23,857 bases of DNA from a virus. Where the stretch lies: positions 1 to 23,857 of the IMG/VR virus record IMGVR_UViG_3300025131_000427; one strand, written 5' to 3'. Of this stretch, positions 6,229 through 14,196 are shown one piece after another. Every line of letters starts with the position of its first letter. Within the stretch, counting starts at the first letter, position 1. Below the pieces are notes generated by a model that did not search any database, had not been told where the DNA came from, and was given only the letters and a program-made list of their open reading frames with translations. A program made the position numbers and the translations under genes.

Positions 6229-9200
6229 ATGGCTAAGGATAAAATTACTATTGAACTCGAGATTGAGAGTAGAAGAGCTCAGCGAGAGGTCGACAAAATC
6301 CAAAAACAAGTTAAGGCTCTCGGGAAAAGCATGGGGGTGTCTATGGGTGGGGGGAAATCGGGGGGAGCAGACAAGGTTAGAGCTCTGGGAACCGGTCTTT
6401 CCAAGGCCACAGTTAAGGCTGACGAGTTTAGCAAGTCGATGGAGGCTTCCAATGCCCGCGTTATAGCTTTCGGGGCCTCTGCGGGGCTAATAATGGGGGT
6501 TGATCGAGCCTTAAGAGCGATGGTTGCTTCCGCCATCAAAGTCGAGAAAGCCATGATGGATGTTAATATCGTCATGGACCTCAATAGCAAACAATTAGAG
6601 AAGTTTGGGAGAGGAATGTTCAAGGTTGCCAAGGAAACGGCCCAAGGCTTTGAAACGGTGGCGGAGGCGACTACTGAATTTGCTCGTCAAGGTTTGGGGA
6701 TGGAAAAAACCTTAGTGCGAACCAAAGACGCGCTTATTTTGACTCGGCTTACAGGAATGAACGCTGCAGATTCCGTTAAGAGCCTTACTGCGGCCGTAAA
6801 CTCGTTCAATAAAGAAGGGGTAACTTCCGCCCAAGTAATCAACCGTATGGCAAAGGTTGATCAGAAGTTTGCTGTAAGTTCTGAAGATTTAGCTAAGTCC
6901 ATTTCCCGCGTGGGAGCTTCCGCTGTTGCCGCTGGTGTTAATATGAACGAGTTAATGGCCATTACTACGGCTGTGCAACAAAGAACTGCGCGTGGTGGTG
7001 CTGTTATTGGTAACGCTTTTAAGACTATTTTTACGCGTATTCAGCGTAGTGATGTGAAGACTCGTTTGAGGGATTTGGGGGTAGCCATTACCGATAACAA
7101 CGGCAAAATGCTTTCAGGAATGAAAGTTCTCCAAAATTTGGCTAATGAGTTTGATAATTTAAGTCGCGCACAAAAATCTCAAATATCAGAAAACGTAGCT
7201 GGTGTGTTTCAGGTGAATATATTGAAGGCGGCATTGGCTGATTTATCCCAAGAAACGTCAAACTATAAGGGAGCGTTAGAGGCAGCCAGCTCGGCGACTG
7301 ATGAGGCCTATCAGAAGAATGAAAAATTAAATACAACCTTAGATACTCTAGTTAACAAAACATTGGTTAATTTAACACAAGCGGGAGCTACGCTTGGTGG
7401 AGCTACTCTGGGTCCCGCAATAGAAAGGGTACTTAATACCGTAAATTCTACAATAGAAGCTTTCGGTAAAGAGGGAAGATTCGCGAGCTTTGGTGAAGGG
7501 CTTGGAAAGGATCTCTTGGCTGGAATAGGGCGCTTTATGTCAGGACCGGGGGTGGCGCTGGCCACTGCCGTCTTTGCTAAACTAGCTTTGAGCCTCGGTA
7601 AATTTGCCTCACAGGCGTTTAAGGACATTTTGGGTATAAATGACGCAACCAAACAGCGTGCCGCCTTGGAAGAAGCTGTTGTTCAAACGATAATGAAAGA
7701 GCCCGGCCTTTTAAATAAGGTAAAGAAGGGGACGCTCGATATTAAAACGCTTGAACAAGATATTTTAACCACTCTTAAGTTACAAAGCGCCGAAAGAGCC
7801 AAAATGCAGGCTTATGCGGCCCCGGTTGCAAAAGCTTTAGGAAAACGAGGGGTTGTTACTGGATCCAAGGGGGTTACTATAAAGCCACCCGGAAGAGCGG
7901 GAGGATTTGTGCCGAGTTTTGCGGCGGGCGGTGAAAGGGCCGCGGCAGCAGCCGGGGGTTATGCTGCTGGTGCTATAAAGACCATGAATCAGCCGGGGGC
8001 AGGATCTGTAATGTACAATTCTGCCGAAACAGTTAAACGTTTTCCCGGAATGTCCCAGTCAGCAATCATGCCGCCACAGGGAAGCCCTGCTGGAGCCGGA
8101 TATAAGGCTGCGTTTGGTGCGGCTCATGGTTTTGACCCCTATGCTGGCGCAGGTTTTATCCCTAATTTTCCAAGGGTCTCGACGAAGAGGAAAAAAACCG
8201 CGGCTGAGGTCCAAGAGGAGGAGATCATGAGGAACAAGAAGAAGTATAAAGAAGTTCCTCATACTATACATGTAAATTTACAGAGCAAGAAAAGAGATAT
8301 CGGTATAGTTACCGAACATGGATCCGACGCCAGCCCAATTGAATACCGTCAAGATATGAAGGGCAAAACAGGAATCCCTCAGTTAGCGAGTCACCCGAGT
8401 ATTAAGAGTTTAACGGACAAAGGAAGGATGTCTAAAGATGGGCGTCTTCATAAACTTAGTAATATAAAATTTAACGTACGTGGTATCCCGATTGTTCCCC
8501 TTTTCCCTATAGGGGACGATTCAGGAGGAGTCTTCGCTCGAGATAAGGTGGAAGGTTTTAAACCCTTGGAAACTGCTTTGAATAAATACGCCAAGACACT
8601 TTCGGCCAAAATGTTTAAGGGTGGAACCGCTCCCGAAATAGCTCCTTTTAAAACTAAAGATTTAAATAATGGAACAATGGGGGATATTTTCGAAGCCGGA
8701 CTAAGGTCTGCTGTGGGCGGTAATCCCTCGGAAGACAAGGCGGCTGCATTCGATTTTAGTGGAGCTGCTTATGCTCCCCAGAGGCTTATAGAATTTTTAA
8801 ATACAAAAAATGCGAACCTGCTGGATGTGAAATCCAAGATAGAAAGCAAAATAGGGTTTGAGGCCGCCAGTAGCGGTCATCTTCCGAAAAAATTTATTAA
8901 CGACGCGTTAGCTGCTGAACAAGGCAAAGGTGAGCGGGTAGGGTCTAAGTGGTCGAGTATTATGGCCAATATCACAAAGCAATTCAAGACCAAGGCTGGA
9001 ATCAGCTCAGCAGCAATGGGCTTCGTCCCAAATTTTTCTCCTTTAACTGATGCCGTTGGAAGGGAGATGACGGCTGGAGTTCCAGCCTCTGCGATAAAGG
9101 TGGGGTCTAATCCCGCTTTGAAGTCTTCAGGCAACCGGGGAGGGTTGGGGGTTTATAATACTATAGATGAGCCCGGCGGTCTTGGCCAAGGAATTTCAAG

Positions 9201-12200
9201 GTCCAGATCTCAAGGGATGAACCCTAAAACTCATGGGGCCGCTGGAGGTTTTGTTCCTAATTTTCCCGCGCCTTTAGTAATAGGCCCTATTTTGAAAGCG
9301 CTGGCGTGGATCGGCACCGGAATAATGTCGCTGTTGCCATTTATCAAAAAAACAGCAACGGCAACTAGTAAGACCGCTACGGCTGCGGCGGCCCCCGCCA
9401 AAGAGTTTGCTTCAAAGCATAGCACTATAGCCGGTGTGTTGGGATACGGGGTAATGGATCAATTAGCAGGAGCGGGACCGGGTGGTCAAGTCGCTTCTAC
9501 TATGGGGTGGATGGGTGGTGCCGGAGCCGCCATGGGAGGGCCCGGGAAGAGACTTAAATATGGATTAATGGGGGCAGGGTTTGGGGCTTTTACGCAATGG
9601 TCGAATATATCAAAGATGTTGGGCGAAGACGCCGATACCGTTGTGGATGCATTACAGGAGGAAGCTGAAGCGCAGAAAAGTTTGGGATCACTGGCTATGG
9701 CTGCGGCAGCTTCAGTAAAGGTTTTGGGAGAAGAGTTGGATGCTTTGACTCTTATAGAGTTAAGGAAGAAAACCATAGAGACCCTCAGAAAGGAGAATCC
9801 GGAAAGTTTTGCCCGTATGGAAGGCACTAAGGAGTATAGGAATGTGCTCAAAGCATCCTCCGCAGCTCAATTGGGAGAGAGTTTAGGGGAATACGGCGCT
9901 AGAGCGAACCGACAAAAAGCTATCAGGGAGGTAACTATGGGCGTTTCCGAAACGCAAAGCGTTGGTATATTGGGTGTTGGTCGCCAAAAACTTGATCCTA
10001 CGTTCGGACAAGGTATGGAGGAACAGTTGATGAAAAAATTTGGTGTCTCATCCAAAGCCGAAATGTTAGAAGCTTTAAAACTTCCGTCAACCGAAGGGGA
10101 TACGAGTGACTTAGCAGTAGCCACGTACAATTACTACAAAAGAAAAAAAGAAATTGAAGAAAGTGATCCGACGATCAAGGGTGTTAAAGGGGCGGGAACA
10201 GTCACGGGCAAGCAATATTTATCGGCAATAATGGGGACGGACGCTTTCAGTTCCGATAGAATAATGGCGAGACTTCGGAAAAATGAAGGGTTTGCGGCGG
10301 GAGGTGCTAATGCTGGAATAGACGATGATTATACAGCCAAGCTCAAAGAAAGTACAATCCCCCAAATCATGGCAATGGCTACGGGTGCAGACGCCAAAGA
10401 TTTTGAAAAGCAAGCTGAGTTTATTAAGAGCTTTTTGGATCCGAAACAGATAGAGGAATTTAGGGCATCCCTTATTGCGGGGGTAACTGACTTGGATACC
10501 TATAACGCCTACGTAAAGAAAGCTGAAGAGATAGAAAAACAAAAAGCCATTGATTCACAAAAAATCATTGACACGAACTTGGGTCTAATAAATTCGGTTA
10601 CCTCCCTCAATAGAAGTTTCCTTCTTGTGGGGCAAGCAGCAGATCTTACCTACAAGCTTCAGCAGAAAGCCAACAAGCAATCCTTGGCCATGTACAAGGT
10701 CGACCAACAAATTTCCATGACTGGTGCCTCCTCTTTTCAAACAAAACGAGGTATGATAGATTTACAGGAAACCACGGCCAAAAACCTTGCGGTAGAGACG
10801 CGCATAAAGGGGATTGAAGGTCTAGGGGATAAGAGGACTCGAGACATTACAAAGGCTCAAGTGAAGGCCGGGTCAAAGGCGGGTATAGAGTTCTTGAAGC
10901 TAATGGAAGAAGGGAAGCTTGCTGGTAAGGGCGGAATTAACCGCGAGGCAGGAATGAAAGCGGCCAATGCGAAGATGCAGGGTATGGCGACTGAGTTTGG
11001 GGCTGCGAAAACGCCAAAAGAAGCAGCCGCTATATTGGCTAAATACATGGGAGAGCAGAATACGTTGCTCGCAAAGAAAAGCGAAGAGGGAGCCGAGCTG
11101 AAATGGGAGGAGGGTTATACTTTGTCAGCGTTAAATACTATACTCCCTGAGTTGCAAAAAATAATGGGAGACACCATTAGTGCCCGAGAATTAATACTCG
11201 CCACAGAAGAAGATCAAAAAGAGGCAGCTGAAAAAGCCAAGGAGTTGGCTATCGCTAGGTACAAGAGTGAAATTGAATTAAACGAGGAAGAGCGGAGAAT
11301 GGCGCGAGGAAAGAAGGTGTTACTAGCCATTCAGGAAGAGGCGGAGGCTCGTACGCGTTTCGGTCAAGGTCAAATCGGGTTTGGGGGATTAATGAGCTCC
11401 AAGAGGGCTAATCTGGAGGCTAGGAGGGCTGCTACAGGCATGAACGAAGCGGAGATTAGAAAAGAGTTCGGCGACGAAGGTGCCGCCCTCCTTAAGGGAC
11501 AGAATTTAACAGCGGCGGGTATAGCCGCAGACGACTTAAAGTTAACTATAGAAGAGTTAGATAATTCCTTTAGTGGGGCGGGTAACAATATTGTCGATTC
11601 TACCAGAATAATGGCGAACGCCTTAAGGGATGCGGCGAGTGACTTGGTGTCTTTTGAGGAGGCTACTCAATCTGCAACAGCCCGAGAAAAAGCCGAAGGA
11701 TATTATAAAAAAGGTCTTATTACTTCCGATCAGTTACGTGGTCGACGGGCAGCTGACAGGTTGAATAGGAGAAGGAGGGGAGGCGCAAGATCCGGAGATA
11801 TGATGGAGGCTTTCAGGGATCAATTTTTATACAATGGTCAGGACCATATGGATGAGTTTGAAGAGGGAGTGATTGGTGTCGCGGAGACAATGAAATCTTC
11901 CTTTGCTGACGCCTTTAAGTCGCTGACAAGTGGTGCCTCTTCAGGAAAGGAGGCCCTGAAGGCTTTCGCCGATAGTATATTAAACAGCATCTCTGATATT
12001 AGTGCCAAAATGGCAACTAACATGTTGTTTTCGAGTATGGGGGGCAACGCTCAGGGTGGGTATATTCCACGGTTCCAAGGAGGAGGGGTAGTAGCTGGGG
12101 GATCGGGGTTTAAGGATGATGTTCCGGCGCTGATGAGTGGAGGAGAGTATGTTATAAAGAAATCCTCTGCTCAAAAAATTGGTTATGGTACTTTAAATGC

Positions 12201-13320
12201 AATAAACAGTGGAGGAAGTCGCGGAGGTTCTATTCCTCATTACGCAGAGGGAGGCTCTACCGCTGGTAGTGGAGAGTTTAGCGGAACTGACATGGCAAAA
12301 ATGTACGGCATATCAGCGGCGGCAAGCATGGCTTCAGGTTACCTAAATCGCCCCGACAAAACCGCCAAACAAACTTCCCGAAATTACGGATTGGGAAGAG
12401 ACGAATATGGTTATTTCGGAGGAGCCGATCCTGATGCGGGAGGGAGCGATGCTATTAGAGGTGGGGGCCGCCGAGCAAGTGTTTCCTTAAACAAGGCTTT
12501 TGTTTACTATAGGCGCGATCCAGTAACGGGTCAGTTGATTAGTGAAAGAGCTCGTCCAACAGAGGGTCGTTTTGAAACTAGTAGCCTCTTATCAACGCGA
12601 GCGATGTTGCGGGAGGATGACCCTCAGACGGCTAGGATATTCAGCAAGGAGGGAAAAATGGCCGAATACCAGCAAACCCGGGCCGATTGGAAAAAGAACA
12701 AGGAGGACACTCTTAAGGCCCACTACAAGGCTCAGAATGCTCGTACCATAGGGGCGTGGGTAAATGCCGCGATGATAATCGCGGGGGGCTACAAGAGTAT
12801 TGGGGCTGATTGGTCAGCCGCTACATCTGCGGGTGGGGCCACGCAATCTACGAGACCTTTTAAAGTGGGATCCGGCGAAATAGTGGTTGCAAGAGGAGGT
12901 TCAATTCCCAAGTTTGGTGGAGGAGGAAAAGTTTCTCCTGCGATGTTAATGGGTGGCGAATATGTGATGAGCCCCGAGGCTGTCAGGACTCATGGTGTAA
13001 ACTTCATGAGCGAATTGAATCGTGGTAATGTTCCCGGCGGGGCAGGTGGCGGTTTCTTCATGGGGGGTGGCGGAGGGGCCGTGTCTGGGTCTGCTCCGAC
13101 AACCAACAATGTAAAAATCAATATCAATATCGACAAGAGCGGCAAGGCCGAGGTTGGCTCAAGTACCGAACCGCTTTCTGATGGAGGACAGGACGAGAGA
13201 GACACCAATAACGAAGCACAAGACAACAAGAATATGGCCGAGTTATTGCAGGGTGTCGTCTTAAGTGAGATAGCCAAACAGCAACGACCGGGAGGACTGC
13301 TTCAGAATGCAAGACCTTAG
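6229..13320 (+). CDS. Tail tape measure protein, TP901-type core, with inserted domains
   Basis: A 2363-residue tape measure protein. It sets tail length, is threaded inside the tube and is normally released during infection. The N-terminus (about 1-45) is a coiled coil. Residues 60-340 match the TP901 tape-measure core: a hydrophobic helix after VIAFGASAGLIMG, then helical segments with GFETVAEATTEFARQG, TGMNAADSVKSLTAAVNSF and a TRLRDLGVAI end. Residues 558-1012 hold four GFVPNF-type repeats (558, 642, 931, 1007) flanking an inserted domain with nuclease-like residues (E822, D842, D866, K868). A hydrophobic segment follows (about 1013-1036), then long helical regions (about 1130-1900). The C-terminus is Gly-rich with three GG(Y/S)IP(R/H/K)(F/Y) motifs (1943, 1999, 2223) and two GGEYV(I/M) motifs (1971 and 2242) of the kind common near tape-measure C-termini. 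At about 0.15 nm per residue the full length would predict a tail near 350 nm, less if the inserts are globular. A weak ribosome binding site (AGG at 6223-6225) precedes ATG 6229. Confidence 0.93.
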   Translation: MAKDKITIELEIESRRAQREVDKIQKQVKALGKSMGVSMGGGKSGGADKVRALGTGLSKATVKADEFSKSMEASNARVIAFGASAGLIMGVDRALRAMVASAIKVEKAMMDVNIVMDLNSKQLEKFGRGMFKVAKETAQGFETVAEATTEFARQGLGMEKTLVRTKDALILTRLTGMNAADSVKSLTAAVNSFNKEGVTSAQVINRMAKVDQKFAVSSEDLAKSISRVGASAVAAGVNMNELMAITTAVQQRTARGGAVIGNAFKTIFTRIQRSDVKTRLRDLGVAITDNNGKMLSGMKVLQNLANEFDNLSRAQKSQISENVAGVFQVNILKAALADLSQETSNYKGALEAASSATDEAYQKNEKLNTTLDTLVNKTLVNLTQAGATLGGATLGPAIERVLNTVNSTIEAFGKEGRFASFGEGLGKDLLAGIGRFMSGPGVALATAVFAKLALSLGKFASQAFKDILGINDATKQRAALEEAVVQTIMKEPGLLNKVKKGTLDIKTLEQDILTTLKLQSAERAKMQAYAAPVAKALGKRGVVTGSKGVTIKPPGRAGGFVPSFAAGGERAAAAAGGYAAGAIKTMNQPGAGSVMYNSAETVKRFPGMSQSAIMPPQGSPAGAGYKAAFGAAHGFDPYAGAGFIPNFPRVSTKRKKTAAEVQEEEIMRNKKKYKEVPHTIHVNLQSKKRDIGIVTEHGSDASPIEYRQDMKGKTGIPQLASHPSIKSLTDKGRMSKDGRLHKLSNIKFNVRGIPIVPLFPIGDDSGGVFARDKVEGFKPLETALNKYAKTLSAKMFKGGTAPEIAPFKTKDLNNGTMGDIFEAGLRSAVGGNPSEDKAAAFDFSGAAYAPQRLIEFLNTKNANLLDVKSKIESKIGFEAASSGHLPKKFINDALAAEQGKGERVGSKWSSIMANITKQFKTKAGISSAAMGFVPNFSPLTDAVGREMTAGVPASAIKVGSNPALKSSGNRGGLGVYNTIDEPGGLGQGISRSRSQGMNPKTHGAAGGFVPNFPAPLVIGPILKALAWIGTGIMSLLPFIKKTATATSKTATAAAAPAKEFASKHSTIAGVLGYGVMDQLAGAGPGGQVASTMGWMGGAGAAMGGPGKRLKYGLMGAGFGAFTQWSNISKMLGEDADTVVDALQEEAEAQKSLGSLAMAAAASVKVLGEELDALTLIELRKKTIETLRKENPESFARMEGTKEYRNVLKASSAAQLGESLGEYGARANRQKAIREVTMGVSETQSVGILGVGRQKLDPTFGQGMEEQLMKKFGVSSKAEMLEALKLPSTEGDTSDLAVATYNYYKRKKEIEESDPTIKGVKGAGTVTGKQYLSAIMGTDAFSSDRIMARLRKNEGFAAGGANAGIDDDYTAKLKESTIPQIMAMATGADAKDFEKQAEFIKSFLDPKQIEEFRASLIAGVTDLDTYNAYVKKAEEIEKQKAIDSQKIIDTNLGLINSVTSLNRSFLLVGQAADLTYKLQQKANKQSLAMYKVDQQISMTGASSFQTKRGMIDLQETTAKNLAVETRIKGIEGLGDKRTRDITKAQVKAGSKAGIEFLKLMEEGKLAGKGGINREAGMKAANAKMQGMATEFGAAKTPKEAAAILAKYMGEQNTLLAKKSEEGAELKWEEGYTLSALNTILPELQKIMGDTISARELILATEEDQKEAAEKAKELAIARYKSEIELNEEERRMARGKKVLLAIQEEAEARTRFGQGQIGFGGLMSSKRANLEARRAATGMNEAEIRKEFGDEGAALLKGQNLTAAGIAADDLKLTIEELDNSFSGAGNNIVDSTRIMANALRDAASDLVSFEEATQSATAREKAEGYYKKGLITSDQLRGRRAADRLNRRRRGGARSGDMMEAFRDQFLYNGQDHMDEFEEGVIGVAETMKSSFADAFKSLTSGASSGKEALKAFADSILNSISDISAKMATNMLFSSMGGNAQGGYIPRFQGGGVVAGGSGFKDDVPALMSGGEYVIKKSSAQKIGYGTLNAINSGGSRGGSIPHYAEGGSTAGSGEFSGTDMAKMYGISAAASMASGYLNRPDKTAKQTSRNYGLGRDEYGYFGGADPDAGGSDAIRGGGRRASVSLNKAFVYYRRDPVTGQLISERARPTEGRFETSSLLSTRAMLREDDPQTARIFSKEGKMAEYQQTRADWKKNKEDTLKAHYKAQNARTIGAWVNAAMIIAGGYKSIGADWSAATSAGGATQSTRPFKVGSGEIVVARGGSIPKFGGGGKVSPAMLMGGEYVMSPEAVRTHGVNFMSELNRGNVPGGAGGGFFMGGGGGAVSGSAPTTNNVKININIDKSGKAEVGSSTEPLSDGGQDERDTNNEAQDNKNMAELLQGVVLSEIAKQQRPGGLLQNARP
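7900..9264 (+). repeat. GFVPNF-type protein repeats inside the tape measure gene
   Basis: Four divergent copies of the coding motif Gly-Phe-(Val/Ile)-Pro-(Asn/Ser)-Phe lie at residues 558-564 (GGFVPSF, 7900-7920), 642-647 (GFIPNF, 8152-8169), 931-936 (GFVPNF, 9019-9036) and 1007-1012 (GFVPNF, 9247-9264). Each follows an Ala/Gly-rich stretch and comes before a change in sequence character. The spacing is irregular, so they look like boundaries between modules, not a regular structural repeat. I recall similar motifs in tape measure proteins of uncultured aquatic phages, but this needs checking. Confidence 0.8.
8671..8874 (+). other. Candidate PD-(D/E)XK-like nuclease domain within the tape measure protein
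   Basis: Residues 815-882 of the tape measure protein contain, in order, a helix with GDIFEAGL (Glu822), a strand with AFDFSG (Asp842), and a strand with LLDVKSK (Asp866-Val-Lys868). The order helix-Glu, Asp, then D-x-K at a spacing of 24 residues matches the active-site layout of PD-(D/E)XK nucleases. The domain lies between the second and third GFVPNF repeats and is preceded by a beta-rich segment (about 675-790). The assignment rests on motif geometry only; a non-catalytic domain with the same fold or a chance match is possible. Confidence 0.4.
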
Positions 13321-14189
13321 TGACGTGCTCTCTCTAGTTCTTTAAGTCTGTTTTCTATCTGCGAAAGCTTCTGTTCAAGCATTTCAATGGCTTGATTATA
13401 GATGGTATGTACGTTGGGACTGTTGGGGGCCATCAAGGGGAGGTTATTTTTCGGGGAAAAATCTTTTGTGATGGTGCATACCTTACAATAACAATCTTCA
13501 AAGTTGAATTCGCGATCAATATATATGACTTGTTTGGTTAGCATCATTTCACCAACGCTTACCCCAAGAGGCAGCCTATACGAAAGCCTAAGCGTGGATT
13601 CCATGGGGGTACTTTTGATGCTCTCCACTTCCCGTTGAACCATGGGGGTGCTTTCCGCTGGTTCGAATTGGAGTTTTACTTCAACGGGAATATCCCTTTC
13701 GTTTATGGCAGTTACTTTGCCCTCAGGAATCTGCGTGTATGCCCCCGCCTTGTGTATTTCCACTTGGGAGACTTCTCCTTTTTCGGTGACTTTTGCCACC
13801 CTTATCTCGCATTGTTGTCCCGTAATGTTTTGGGTGGAGTTAGATACGATTCCTTCCTGACAGTAAAGGATTTCTCCCACATCCAGATTATAGCCTCCCT
13901 TAACTAGCTCAACACCCGAAACTCTCCATTCCTCGTAGTGAAGGTTAATACTGTCTCCCGGCGTTATTTTGTAGTTATAATTTCCTTTTATCTTTATTTC
14001 GTTTTCCTCGGGGGAAGTAAAAGGTCTCTTGATATTTAATTCCTCGGAGCTTTCTATTTTAAACAATGTTTCATTCGAGGCTATCTTTAAAAGGGCGTTA
14101 TGCGGTGTGGCTATTTTTCTATTGTTAGAAACTATATAGAGCTTGTTGGAGCTTCTGAGGATTGAACCTTCAAATACTTCGGCTTTCAT
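13317..14189 (-). CDS. Virion-associated protein with C-terminal coiled coil, distal to J
   Basis: A 290-residue protein starting at ATG 14189 (MKAEVFEGS...), 7 nt after the stop of the J gene. A longer reading from 14309 is open but would overlap J by 113 nt and adds a poor N-terminus, so I reject it. The protein is beta-rich for about 250 residues and ends in a short, regular coiled coil (IEMLEQKLSQIENRLKELER, about 267-286), as seen in trimeric fibre-associated or chaperone-like proteins. I do not recognise a family. Its position as the last gene after J suggests a tail-fibre accessory, second receptor-binding protein or fibre-assembly factor. Its stop overlaps the stop of the convergent tape measure gene. 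Confidence 0.8.
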   Translation of the reverse strand: MKAEVFEGSILRSSNKLYIVSNNRKIATPHNALLKIASNETLFKIESSEELNIKRPFTSPEENEIKIKGNYNYKITPGDSINLHYEEWRVSGVELVKGGYNLDVGEILYCQEGIVSNSTQNITGQQCEIRVAKVTEKGEVSQVEIHKAGAYTQIPEGKVTAINERDIPVEVKLQFEPAESTPMVQREVESIKSTPMESTLRLSYRLPLGVSVGEMMLTKQVIYIDREFNFEDCYCKVCTITKDFSPKNNLPLMAPNSPNVHTIYNQAIEMLEQKLSQIENRLKELERARH

Positions 14190-14196
14190 TACTGTA

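Noticed and set aside
9486-9851. Long open frames on the minus strand within the tape measure gene
   Set aside because: They are shadows of a strongly coding plus-strand gene with biased codon use. They have low-complexity Ser/Pro/Ala composition and no ribosome binding sites or gene context.
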